Part shown: one piece after another, positions 43,552-54,188 of the stretch
Numbering within the stretch: the stretch's first letter is position 1
Layout: every line of letters begins with the position of its first letter
Assembly (NCBI GenBank): GCA_020631735.1
Contig: CM036188.1
Location: 14,612,214-14,676,213 of the forward strand
Reading direction: 5' to 3'
From: Saccharum officinarum
Lineage: Eukaryota > Streptophyta > Magnoliopsida > Poales > Poaceae
Length of the DNA stretch: 64,000 bases
Translations under genes and position numbers: made by a program
Notes under the pieces: generated by a model
What the model saw: only the letters and a program-made list of their open reading frames with translations
Database searches by the model: none
Told to the model about the DNA's origin: nothing

Positions 43552-46292
43552 CAGTGGCGGATCTAGGATTTCAATCATGGGGGTACGGACGAAAACGATA
43601 TAGTCAACGAACATGGACAAGACATAATTAGATCACTAAACGATGATAAAATAGTTGTGATAAGTTACATGTTTTCAACTTTCCATAATTCTAATATACT
43701 AATACACAGTAATACAAGTTTCCAGCTAAAGCTTCACACGTCGTTCCGCCATGGCTTGAAAGCGTTTAATGATATCTTCATTGCTTACACGCCGAAAAAA
43801 GTCACGCTCAATAAATGTGACCAAACAATCATTTAAGTATTGATCACCCATCTTATTCCGAAGCTTGGTCTTCACATAGTTCATTCCTGAAAAGACTCTC
43901 TCAACACTTGCAGTAGCTACGGGAAGGATGAGGACCAATTTCAGCAATAAATAAACCTGTTTAAAGCGATCATGCTTCTTTGTCTCAACTAGTTTGATAG
44001 ATAGCTCATTAAGATTCTTCACTTGTTGAAACCTTGTGTCGTTTCGCACATCAACAATAAACATATTAAGCTGCGAAGAAAGTTGGACCAAATCTGTACT
44101 TGTAAAATCTTGAGGATAAAACTTTGCAAGTTTCATAAGTTTATCTTTATCAAAAGCAGCAAATGAATTAGCTGGATTTAGAGCAGCCATGCAAACAAGA
44201 AGCTCTGTATTAACTTCATCAAACCTGCCCCAGTAAGGAGAAAATAAATTATTACAAAAGGAAAAAACAAAAAAGCTGAACAATAATAAAATAATAAGCA
44301 AGATATATTATCAAACCTGCTATTGAGCTCTTGGAGTTGCATATCAATGACACTTAGAAACATTTCAACATGGAACCGATGAAGATTCTTTACTTTCACA
44401 AAGTAACGTTTTGGTCTCCCCACAGGCACATAAAAACCATCCATATCAGGAACCTTGACTCGATGTTTAACACAAAAAGATGTGACATCCTTCAGAAAGG
44501 TTTCCCATTCATTGTCCTCTCGCAACACTTGCAAATGGAACTTAGTCATCTCAACAAGTTCAATAGCATTGATAATGTCTTGATCCCTTTTTTGCAAAGC
44601 CTTGCATAACTCATCAGTATATCCAAATATGGTCAGCAATAAGTGTGCCATGAATATAAAGTCAAATGACTCAATTACTGTCAAGCAATTTTGAGCTTTT
44701 ATACGCTCAGATTGAGATTTATCTTTTGAGATATTCCCAAGAACTTTCCGGAGTGTGGGATACATAGCAATAATACGAGAAATAGTCTTGTAGTGAGTTC
44801 CCCATCGAGTATCTCCTGGCCTACCCAGACCCATCATCTGACAATTCTTGGGAGCATTCTGTCCTGTAACCTTTTTAACATCTTCAAACATTTCACCCAA
44901 CCATTTTTGGAGTTCCTTAAAATTCCCCATATTGCTAGATGTGTCACTTTCATCATGTCCCCGACAAGACAGCCCTTGACGCAAAAGAAACCTCAGACAA
45001 CCAATTGAGTAGGTTAAGCGCGCCTTATATTTAACTTTTTCTTCTGTGGTGTGCTTAATGTAAGTACTTGCTATTGATGCTCTTGGCCTAATGAAATTAG
45101 TAAATTTCTCAAGAGCTTCATTGTGGGTGCTTGTAATGCTTCCAACATGCAAGTCAAGTTTTGCAGGCTGGTTCCATTTTCTAAACCCACTATTCACAAA
45201 AGCATCACCACCAACATAATTAGCTGTATCCGCAAACAAATAACAAACAAAGCAAAAGGCAGCATCCTTTTCTACACTGTACTCAAGCCAATCATACTTG
45301 TCAAACCATCTAACCGGAAAGCGACGCTTACCACCAATTTGTCGCTGTGGAAAATTATATGTCCTTGGCTGGCATGGCCCTTTTGCAATATATCCTCTCC
45401 TCACTGCATCTTGCTCATTTGCAGAATATTGTATGATGGGGATCCTCTTTCCAGGATCATGGGGAAGACGATCAACATCATAAATTCCCTCTTCTGTCTC
45501 TTGTTCCTCATGTATTTCTTCGTCACAAGGATTTTCAGGTCTTGCTTCTTGATCTTCCATCTCCAGTGTCTCATGTATTTCTTCCTCACAAGGAATTTCA
45601 GGTCCTACTTGCTGATCATGAATAATTAGTTGATTTGGAGTGGAAGAAGACACCTTTTGTGCTTTCTGTTTCTGAGCATGAGCATTCCATAGAGATGCAA
45701 GATTGTTATTCCTCTTCACGCTACTTGATCCTTGATGTTCTGCAGTCTGCAACTGCAATAATCGGTCAAATTAGAAGAGGGATTCCGCAAACTAGAACTC
45801 AATATTGATGGGAATATTCCGGTAAAAAAAATGATTGATCAGTTATCGCAATAGAACAAGATTGAATTTTTACCCTTTGCAGCTTGTCAGTTCGGCAGTT
45901 CCTGGGCATATTGGCGTAGCATAGGACGGGCGGAGGAAAGGTCCGAAATCAGAAGCAGGCAAGCAGCACCATAGCCAGCCGGCCGGCCGTCAGACAACGA
46001 CCGAACAACGCCGATGAGGGCTTCCGTATTTGCAGCGGCGGCGGGCGTGGTTGAGGAAGGAGTTGTGTTGACGCGTCGTTTCGTATTCGGCTATTCGGCA
46101 GATCGGCAAAGTGCTTATTATACATTAATATGTTTGGAAATGGGCTGCTGTACGTTTGAAATGGGCTGCAGCTGGGCCTAGAAAGAGTATTATACATATA
46201 CAAGATATTAAAGAATATATATACTTGATTTTTTTTCAGAAATTTTGGGGGGACAGCTGTACCCCCATGCTACTACTGTAGATCCGCCCCTA
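43552..46292 (-). mobile_element. hAT element (TTF-type zinc-finger transposase family), 2741 bp
   Basis: The terminal inverted repeats are CAGTGGCGGATCTA and, at the other end, TAGGGGCGGATCTA in complement (12 of 14). An 8-bp CCCCGGAG duplication (43544-43551, 46293-46300) is typical of hAT. It lies in exon 2 of CBP-B. It carries one spliced minus-strand transposase gene that lacks the expected catalytic middle. Confidence 0.9.
43726..45909 (-). CDS. hAT transposase-derived gene, internally deleted in frame
   Basis: A likely gene model is exon 1 45909-45874, exon 2 45752-44317 and exon 3 44224-43726, with introns GTAAAA...TTGCAG and GTTTGA...GGGGCAG, giving 656 residues. The N-terminus holds an acidic repeat (EEIHE...), then the TTF-type zinc-finger region (RRFPVRWFDKYDWLEYS, FCFVCYLF). 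The C-terminus has the hAT dimerisation block (LPVATASVERVFSGMNYVKTKLR). Between NAPKNCQ and GRPGDTRWG, family members normally have some 150-200 residues including the DUF4371-type catalytic core. Here the two motifs are separated by only four residues (MMGL), with the frame kept. Transposition activity is therefore unlikely. The exon 1 assignment is tentative. Confidence 0.75.
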
Positions 46293-46687
46293 CCCCGGAG
46301 CTGTACACCTTCTGATGATCAACACGTGCAGAGTTAGCATAGGGAAAATGACCTGGAATGGTCGAGAAGCTAGCTAGTCTTGCCGTGGAGAGGCGACGTA
46401 CGTCGACTTTGATCTCGGTGCGGGGGTAGCCAGGGCGGGTGGCGCTGATGGGCTTTGTCGGTGGCGAAGACCCAGAAGCGCCGGATGCCGCCGCACGGGT
46501 CGTACCGCTCGTTGAGCGGCAAGTCGTAGGGCTTCTGCACCACGAACTGTGACTCGTTCAGCATGACACGGCTGAAACCGGCAGTCAGTTGGCGCGACGA
46601 ACCGGCGTTGGCGGCGTAGAGCAACGACAGCACCGCCGCCGCCACCACAAGCAGCAGAGAGCTCGAGGTAGAAGAAGAACCTGCCAT

Positions 46688-47109
46688 GTCTGTGACTATA
46701 GCTAGTGATGTGATGCCGAGGAGAGCGTACGCATCTCGATCGTCCGTCTAGCGCTATTTAACCGCTCGGCTGCCTGATCGGTCAGTGTGCACTGTCGCTG
46801 ATTACCGCGAGGCGGATCGCGTGTCGTGTGCACGGCGACGGAGACGGTGGCCGGCGGCCGGCGGGCTTCGGCGCGACGCGCGCCAAAGACACATAGCGGT
46901 ATCAAGCGCTTCGAAACTCCAAGTTGAACGAAGGAGATCTCAAGAGGAGTCGCGTCCAACGTCTGGAGTGTCGTCTGTTTGACTCGTTGGCACCGCACTG
47001 GATCTGTGGCCGTGACACGACGGCGACCGGTTGATGGCTGTGAGCCCGTGACACGTGAGGTCAGCCACGCTGTCATCTCAGTTGGAGTGGTAGCTGTCTT
47101 TGGCACCGC
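46688..47109 (-). promoter_or_regulatory. 5' flank of CBP-B
   Basis: It is homologous to 22409-22720 of CBP-A (see the CACGCGCGCCAAAGACA and AAGGAGATCTCAAGAGGAGTCG blocks). No TATA box was confidently assigned. It ends at a MITE insertion at 47110. Confidence 0.6.
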
Positions 47110-47383
47110 GGCCTTGTTTAGTTACCAAATTTTGAGGCTAAAATCTGCATAGTAAATGTCTTATCACACTGTAGCAATTTTGTTTTTATTTGGTAATAAT
47201 TATCCAAATATTGATTAATTAGGCTTAAAATGTTCGTCTCGCAAAGTACAACAAAACTGTGCAATTAGTTTTTGATTTCATCTACATTTAGTACTACATA
47301 TATGTGCCGATATTTTGATGTGATGGGAAATCTTCTTTTTTATAGTGAAATTTGGGGATGAATTTAGCTATCTAAACAAGGCC
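47110..47383. mobile_element. Tourist-like MITE
   Basis: Perfect 12-bp inverted ends GGCCTTGTTTAG/CTAAACAAGGCC are flanked by CGC (47107-47109, 47384-47386). The interior AACTGTGCAATTAGTTTTTG and GTCTCGCAAAGTACA are typical of an abundant panicoid-grass MITE family. It is 274 bp long. Confidence 0.85.
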
Positions 47384-47665
47384 CGCATTGATCTCTGCCC
47401 GTGACACGACGGCGACCGGTTGATGGCCGTGACACTGACACGTGACGTCGATCCTTATGACCTTATATATATCCCTCGAGGAGATGATTTGCCGGCCTGG
47501 GAGTAGCCCAGTGGGCGAGATGTGACGAGATCTGCGTCTCCGTCTGGTTCACGGCCCACACGTGCGTGCTCTCCTCCCGAGGCCCAGACCAAAATTGCTT
47601 CTGGGGCTCCTGGCCTCCGTGTGGACATGACACAACCTTCTGTCTTCTCTTAACATTTTTTTATC
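47384..47665. repeat. CBP-B distal flank
   Basis: It resumes homology with 22770-22940 (GTTCACGGCCCAC, CAGACCAAAATTGCTTC with 15790-15815, CTTAACATTTTT). Part of 47393-47440 repeats 47010-47060 (GTGACACGACGGCGACCGGTTGATGG), a small local duplication around the MITE. Confidence 0.6.
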
Positions 47666-47984
47666 GGTAATAATGCTCGCAAGCAGACGTCCGTCCATGC
47701 CATATGCCCCTGTTGGTGGATCTCCAAGTCTATCATATCCCTTCCTATCCACTCTCCTCCAGTCACCACAATTTATTAAAAAAAATTATGCATCACCACG
47801 AGTGCGCTCCGCCACGCCTCCCCATCGGCCTTCCTCTCAGGGGACGGGGCCGTCGTTGGCCGGGCCCAGGTTAGGCGCATGCGCAATTGGCCACTGCCAG
47901 GCCATGCCACCATCCTCAGCCGTCGGCTGGGTAGAACCGGCCGCTCCCGACCCTGCTCTGCATCGTCCGAAAGAACAGGTGAAA

Positions 47985-48480
47985 AACACATGTTGCAGGC
48001 ATATGTTTTAAGTGTTTTAGATGTTTTATAAGTATGTTACAAGTGTTTTATATGAATGTTGTAAAAGTAGATCGGGATATTGCATATGTTACAATGGTTG
48101 TACATGGATGTTGCAAGCTTCTATTCCCAATGCTTCATCTGTTTTTTCAGACGCATGTTACAAGTGTATTTATTTGGATATTGCATTTATTTCACACATA
48201 TGTTGCAAGTGTTTTATGAAGATGTTCCGTTTGTTTGCAATGGTTTCAAGTATTTCTGCAAGTGTTTCAGACACATGTTTCAAGTGTTTCATCTGTCTTC
48301 AAAGATATGTTACAAGTGATGCATCTGAATATTTCAAAACTAGGCACATGTTCTGCAATACTACTTCAGCAGTAGTTTTCAATGAACGAATAATGTTTTC
48401 TCTCACAATAAATTAGCATAAGCATCAGCATTAGACAAATTTCAGCGAAACAAACAGGGCTGGTGTTGCACGTGTTGCAA
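47985..48480. repeat. Degenerate ATGTTGCAAGTGTTT repeats inside the MULE
   Basis: Words such as ATGTTGCAAGTGTTTTAT, ATGTTACAAGTGTATTTAT and ATGTTTCAAGTGTTTCATCTG recur about every 30-60 bp. This is a hallmark of a common grass MULE family and likely internal to the element from its origin. Confidence 0.7.
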
Positions 48481-48637
48481 TGTACGTCAGAAGCGGAGGG
48501 GGCGCGACGACCCTATACGCGGTCTTGTGGCGCGGGCGGCGTCCGAGCGGCTCGCGCCCGTGTGGGCGTGCGAAACGCAGGCGTGGGCAAGGGCGCGCTA
48601 GACAAGCACAGGCGTGGAGTGCAGGTGCACGAGAAAC

Positions 48638-49219
48638 TAGCGATGAAAACGGATCGGATCGGAGCGGATAATGGCTTTCCCATGTCCTAATCCATTTTTT
48701 CTTCTCGGATTCGGAGTGGATCGGATATTATACAGATTCAGATACGAATGCAGATTTTTTAGATGCTAGAAATGGTACGGACTCGGACCGGTGTCGGAGC
48801 GGAAGTGGATTTTTTTAAGTTGGATACTATGTGCTTACATGTTGTTTTTTATGATAAGAAACCGTTCATTAACCAATGTCATAAAGCGGCAATACAGCTT
48901 CAAATAATCACCATCAATCCACCACCTCAATTTAAGAGCTCACAAAATTAATACAAGTTCTCAGTTTGGGCTGATTTGTATTCTCGCTACTTGGGTTCCT
49001 TAAAATATTCGGATTATCCTATTATAAGCATCGGATAATCTGTGTTTAATTATCGGATAATCCATATCCGCCGGATTTCGCCAATCCCATATCCTACACC
49101 ACATTCACATATAATCAGATTCGGATTATCCGCATCCGCACCGGATATGAAAAACACTTCTCCATATCCTTAAAATTTGGATTCAGAGCAGAGGATTATC
49201 CATACCACTTTTACCCCTA
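48638..49219. mobile_element. Non-autonomous hAT element nested in the MULE, 582 bp
   Basis: An 8-bp duplication CGAGAAAC (48630-48637, 49220-49227) flanks inverted ends TAGCGATGAAAACGG and TAGGGGTAAAAGTGG (in complement). The interior is rich in GGATAATCC/GGATCGGAT words in both orientations. No transposase is present. Confidence 0.85.
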
Positions 49220-49300
49220 CGAGAAACGGAGTGCAGCGCCGGCGTCAGGACGCAGGCGTCATTCCGGATGTCCGAGCGCTAGCACTTCCATTTTTTTATC

Positions 49301-50089
49301 ACCACAAAATGTTCTATAAGGTTATCTTACCTGTGGATCGTAAAAACCTTCCTAAAATATTTTAGAAATCATATAACAGAATAAAATCAGAATGTAGAGG
49401 CGATGATACATGTACAAGCTTACAAAATTACAGGGCCAAAGTTAACTTCATTATTATCAGAATAAAAATTGAGAAAGAGCAAAAGAGAGAGGGGAGAATT
49501 AACAAACTAGTGTTTGTGAACAGCAGAGATCAAGGAAGGGGGGGTGCAGTAGGAGCCACCCCACAGTGCTGAAACTTTTTAAACTGACTTGTTGTAGCTT
49601 CTAAGTTACATTGACAAGGGAACTGCAATTGTTTTCAAAACAGATACAGTTATTGATGGTTTAGATAGGGTTTCGGTGTGTGTTGGGCTGACCAGCTGAG
49701 GAAGTGGGGCTATGTGTGCATGTAGGTCTTGGGCCATATTGGGCCATTGGGCTTCTAGTATCTAGACAGCAGGGATATGTTTGTGCTCTGCTCTTTGTTT
49801 CTGATGGGGATTGGTACCTTCGGGTGTTTGGTTCTCAGGACCTAGGAACCGAAGCCGAACTTCCAAGTATAAAACCAAAATTGAACTGAAGAACCAAAAA
49901 ACCGACACTTCGGTTCAGTTTTGGTTCGATTCTTTCGGTTTTTGGGTTAAATGTGCCCAGACTGAGTATATAGTCAATCTTCATTTTCATTGGTAGTTCA
50001 ATTATAACGATCCATTAATCATGTATCAATTTCTGTACAATTTTTGTAAACTACTAAACATGATTTAGAGATAATTTTTTATTTCACTA
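49301..50089. other. CBP-B distal flank, then unrecognised sequence
   Basis: 49301-49660 matches 22945-23109 and 24446-24610 (the Helitron 23110-24445 is absent here). 49660-50089 has no match in the window. It contains repeated GGTTCGGTTTT-like and AACCGAA words (49800-49945) but no gene. Confidence 0.55.
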
Positions 50090-50880
50090 CACGTGGGCAA
50101 AATCAAATCTTATATTGAAGAGTTAATTGATTACCATCCCTTGGGTAACATACTATGTTGATTACCCATCATATGTCTCCTGGTCTAAATTGACTTGGAC
50201 TTCTATTTCAACCATGAACATCCAAAACCCCAATTCATACTTGCAATAGTAAAACCGGTCCTTTTAACATGAACTTTCCACACATTCGAAACCCAAAATC
50301 ATACTTCCAATATTAAAATCGACCCTTTTAACATGAGATTTCCACACACACAAAAAGTCCTAAGGTTCAACTCCAATTTCACAATTTTAAAGTGAAATCT
50401 TCAAAACCATTCACTTTTGGGAATACAAGCTATGTGAGGGCTTCTTAGCCTTCTTATCCACCAAACTTAAGTTTGCAAGAAGTCATGGCAATGGTGACAA
50501 GGAGACCATGGAAAACCACAACTCATCAGGATAGCCAAATATATGCAACTTGTAGCGGTTAATGAAATGACCAAAGAAAATATAGGGCCAACCATTTGTC
50601 CCCACCCTTACTCAACCACACACGGGCAACAAATACACTATTTTGCTCTTCCTCCTTCATCCATGCTCCTTCTTCACTATAGTTACTCCATGTTGTGGCA
50701 CCACTGCTCCATGCCTCTCCTAGGGTTTGGGTTGAGGCGATTTGAGGATGGGTTGGGACTGTCCTTTGATGCATAGGGAGGTCTAGCGCTAGCGATGATG
50801 GTGAGGTGAGAGTGGTGCAACAAGCCATGGTTGTTAGCACGGGGCTAATAGTGGGCAATAGAGGAGGCAGGTAGTGTCAC
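50090..50880. repeat. Segmental duplication block, partner of 36549-37470
   Basis: Sequence from GTGGGCAAAATCAAATCTTAT to the GGGTTTGGGTTGAGGCGATT region parallels 36573-37440. It extends the CBP-B side of the duplication to the right. Confidence 0.75.
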
Positions 50881-51664
50881 GGCTATGTTTTTGACAAAAA
50901 TAGGCCATATTGTATATTAGGGCTATAGTGGGGTGGCAGCAGCAGGGAACCCCTAGAGAGCAAGGAGAAGGGTGGCAAGAGGCATCAACATGGTGCAATG
51001 ATTGGCGGCATGGATGAAAGGTAGCCACAAACCGCTCTCTTGCTGCATCCCCTCCATGTCCTCCTCAAGTACCATAGGCCAAAATATGATTCTCCTATAA
51101 GAATTTTTATATCTATCTCCGCTTCGGAACCGGATTAGATACATTATATATATTTTTATCTCTACATTACAAAGAAGGCAAATACTTACGATGGAATGGC
51201 AATTAGACTCGAACAAAGCTATCATCTACATCTATATCTATATATCTATATATACCTAATATTAAAGTGTGAAAGAATTCTTTCATCCATCTTTTTTACT
51301 TCCCACAATACGACCTTTTTGTCTCTTCCATGTCTCGTTAAGGTCTCTTCATGTCATCTGAGACTCAAACTCATGACCTGCGCTCATGCAAGTCAAAACC
51401 GGTGTTTGTGCATGATACGGAGTTTGACTTGAATACATAGTGGAACAAATGGCGCGATCCTATACATGAATCTCCAAGCTATAAGTAATTTAGGTGACAA
51501 TGCAACAAGGTGTGCGTTCTAAACGTAAGAGCACATTTGCTAATAACTTATAAAGTTGGACGAGTTGATAAAATCGTGCTGCACCCACATGTCATACTCA
51601 AATATAGTACACGCATTCAATTACGGATACACCTGACTAGGGAGCCACACATCATCGTATCGCT
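50881..51664. other. No gene seen; possible Helitron 5' end
   Basis: At about 51238 TCTATATATACCTAATATTAAAG resembles grass Helitron 5' termini and the inferred 5' end of the Helitron at 24445. No matching 3' end was found. The rest holds nothing recognisable. Confidence 0.3.
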
Positions 51665-51777
51665 CACTACTACAAAATAGACCTTTGGTCGAACTGCCAA
51701 ATGGGCAACAGTCTCAGAGAAAATTGCATCTGGAAACAAAAAGATCTTTAGTCCTGGTTAGTAACACCAACCATGAC

Positions 51778-52288
51778 CACTGTTCACCTAAACGGCCGTT
51801 TAGTCCATTTAAACACCGTTTAAACGGTAAACAGAAGTCGGCCGTGTTGTTTAGGCCCTAAACGGTGAATTAAACGGTTGGGCCGTTTGAACCCGTCTAA
51901 ACCGTTCAATCCCGTCTAAACGGTGTAAACAAAATCAGATTAAACGTGATTAAATGAGCTAAATAAATATTTAATCCATAATTAAGTGAATTAAAGAACT
52001 ATGTCTATCACAATCAGTATGAAACTAATTAATATTGTAATTATATGAAGTGTTGTGGGATTTAGATTTCTTCGAACAAGATTATTTGGTAGAATATTTG
52101 ATTTTTACATGTGTAAATATGTATGGGTTCTAGCAAATTTTATTTTTACCTAGATAAATATGTATATTTTATTGTAATTGTGCAAAACCGTTTATGCCGT
52201 TTAACTCCGTTTAAATGGTGTTTAAACGGTCTAAACGCTAAACGAAGGGTGACCGACTGTTTACTGTTTAGTGTTTAGGAAAACATTG
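51778..52288. mobile_element. Small hAT element nested in the CACTA, 511 bp
   Basis: An 8-bp duplication ACCATGAC (51770-51777, 52289-52296) and inverted ends CACTGTTCACCTAAAC / CAATGTTTTCCTAAAC identify it. It is rich in TTTAAACGG/CCGTTTAA words in both orientations. It interrupted a CTTTAGTCCTGGTTAGT palindrome of the CACTA. Confidence 0.8.
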
Positions 52289-52340
52289 ACCATGACTAAA
52301 AGTCCTCTGACCAACGGCTCTGGTGGTAGGCTTTTGCACG

Positions 52341-52394
52341 AGGGACATTTAGTCCCGGTTGGTAACACCACACCAACCGGGACTAAATGTCCCT
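52341..52394. repeat. Perfect 23-bp-arm palindrome in the CACTA
   Basis: The arms are 52341-52363 and 52372-52394 with an 8-base loop; the core is TTTAGTCCCGGTTGGT. Such hairpins are known in grass CACTA subterminal regions and can give small RNAs. Confidence 0.85.
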
Positions 52395-53326
52395 TCTATT
52401 TAAACTCATGTTTCGGCATTCGTCACAGGAACCGGGAACGCCGGCGTCGCCGCCGGGACACGCCGCTGCTGCCGCTGTCACCACCGCCGGAGCCGTTCAT
52501 TCACTCAACCGTATTCACCGGCCTGTTCGTGGTAAGCTCCTAATGCTAACCCTGCCGTCCATTTGACATCTACCGCACTGAGTTGGCCGGAACGCGGCTC
52601 GCCGCCGCCGTGTCCGCCATTACCGCCGGCAAGGTCACTGTGACGCACAGCACGCCCAACCACCTATCTAGATTGGTGCGGAACAACAAGAGGAACCCGT
52701 TGGAGTCATCCTCGTCGCCGGGGATCGCGCCGACGGTGGATTCTGGTCGATCCATTCCGGTACTCTGCTCTCTGTCACTGACGGGCTGGGCCCCTTGTCA
52801 GTGAGCGCGTGAGGGAGGAGATGTCGTTTTTCTTTTATTTCTGATTTTTGAATAGTACAGAGATTTGTGATTTTTTGTATAATTAAATCTAGAGCTACAA
52901 AAATTCTAAAAGTTTTTGTGTATGCTCTCTGACATGTATACTATTTATGAAAAATATGAAATGTCAAATTTGAATAATTTTTATATGTTACAAAAATTGC
53001 CAATTAATTCATAAATGGAACTTTCTTGATTTTTGTAGGCCACAATAAATTTCCAAAAATCATGAAATATGTTTTTCCACTAAGTTACACTATGAACAGT
53101 CCATATAAAAATTTTGAGGATCAATCTGAAGACTTTTATTTTTCACCTTATTTAATAATTATTTAAATAAATGAAAAATGGCTTTTACATGTGTTAGTTA
53201 GGTTAAGCTTTGAGGGGTGTTTGATGAGATAAGTCTTATCTTATCAGATCTAACCTCTTGGGTAAAAATAATAAATATTAATTTTGTTTTCATAAATAAG
53301 TTTAATATTTAATTATTAAGTAATTA
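52395..53326 (+). other. CACTA leader and AT-rich interior, no gene seen
   Basis: 52430-52770 is GC-rich with a GGCCTGTTCGTG/GTAAGC donor-like site near 52532, so it may be an untranslated exon of the CACTA. 52830-53326 is AT-rich and looks intronic. Confidence 0.35.
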
Positions 53327-53585
53327 CTCCCTCCATGTTGGTAAAAGAAGTCGTTTTGGACAAGGTTTGGGTCAAACATTGGGAATATAAATCATGAATA
53401 ACTTTTAAGTTATTGAGTTTGGAAATGTGAAAACTATATGAATAGATTTGTCTTCAAATATACTTTCATAAAAGTATACATATATCACTTTTAAATAAAT
53501 ATTTTTATAGAAAAATAAAGTCAAAGTTATGCTTTGGAGACCGTGTCGTTGTCTAAAACGACTTCTTTTACCAACATGGAGAGAG
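53327..53585. mobile_element. Stowaway MITE, 259 bp
   Basis: TA-flanked ends CTCCCTCCATGTTGGTAAAA and the complement TTTTACCAACATGGAGAGAG extend inward through AAGTCGTTTT. This gives long, nearly perfect inverted repeats. Confidence 0.9.
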
Positions 53586-53696
53586 TAGTTAATCTCTTAA
53601 TTAGCTTAATCACTTAGTTATTGTGTTTTTTAATTTCATTTGTTTACAAAAATGAGAAATTTAATTATGTGATATGTCATATAATACAGACGATGA

Positions 53697-54065
53697 CACG
53701 CCATAGGATGTACAATGCCGATCGCCGCTCCAAAGAGTTCATTGATGGCGTGTATTATTTCTTAAGAGTGGCCGAGGCAAACAAGCGGGATGGTTTCATG
53801 TGCTGTCCATATGCCCTGTGTAAAAATTTGAAGGAATATTCTAGCTCAAGGAGTCTTCACTCACACTTGTTGAAGTCGGGTTTCATGCTAAACTATATTT
53901 GTTAGACCAAGCACGGAAAAACCGGGGTTATAATAGAAGAAGGTGAAGAAGACCTCGACGCAATTATACACGCAGAGAAAATGAAGCAAGTACAGGAACA
54001 CCTCGACGCTCACAGCCAGCCCCACCCCACCTCTTCTCAGTCTCACTCACACAAGCAACAGCTTA
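53697..54065 (+). pseudogene. CACTA transposase-associated domain fragment
   Basis: The frame reads RMYNADRRSKEFIDGVYYFL, then AEANKRDGFMCCPYALCKN and HLLKSGFMLNY. This is the transposase-associated domain found at the start of TNP2-type CACTA transposases, with its conserved CxxC-type cysteines. A TAG at 53903-53905 replaces the usual Trp before TKHG, after which the frame continues (EEGEEDLD). The catalytic transposase is absent. Confidence 0.8.
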
Positions 54066-54188
54066 TTAGCAAGGTCCTGAAAAGGACTTATTATTGTGAA
54101 CCGTCAAATTAACACGCATGCAGTACAGAATGAAACAGGTGGTGGTGGTGGTGCGCCGGAGCTCTCGATCGCCGGCCAGTACTTACGG

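Larger units (their letters stand above)
43167..46687 (-). pseudogene. Citrate-binding-protein-like gene B (CBP-B): two exons, frameshifted and split by a hAT element
   Basis: Exon 1 is 46402-46687 (ATG 46687-46685), intron 46312-46401 (GTACGT...CATCAG), and exon 2 is 46301-46311 joined across the hAT to 43551-43167 (stop at 43169-43167). The protein starts MAGSSSTSSSLLLVVAAAV, a signal peptide. LTAGFSRVMLNESQFVVQKPYDLPL and the exon 2 blocks GVWQFEGDVYVPWGTSG, VMQIFG and WIRLNVVHDV follow. This is the citrate-binding-protein/alginate-lyase-2-like fold, usually secreted or vacuolar. One extra T near 46450 relative to CBP-A shifts the frame after FWVFATDK. The hAT insertion adds a second lesion. 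The exact biochemical role of grass members is not known to me. Confidence 0.8.
47666..49289. mobile_element. Non-autonomous Mutator-like element (MULE), 1.6 kb
   Basis: It is flanked by an exact 11-bp duplication ATTTTTTTATC (47655-47665, 49290-49300), in the MULE size range. The ends GCTCGCAAGCAGACGTCCG and the complement of CGGATGTCCGAGCGCTAGC are imperfect inverted repeats. The empty site is preserved in CBP-A flank DNA at about 22930-22945. No transposase was seen. It contains a nested hAT (48638-49219). Confidence 0.75.
51665..54080 (+). mobile_element. CACTA (En/Spm) transposon, 5' part
   Basis: The terminus CACTACTACAAAATAGACC at 51665 is the classic CACTA end. Palindromic TTTAGTCCCGGTTGG-type subterminal repeats follow, then a GC-rich leader (52430-52770). 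An AT-rich region follows, and then a fragment encoding the N-terminal transposase-associated domain (53697-54065). The 3' end is not in the window before the ASR gene, so the element is truncated. It carries a hAT (51778-52288) and a Stowaway MITE (53327-53585). Confidence 0.75.
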
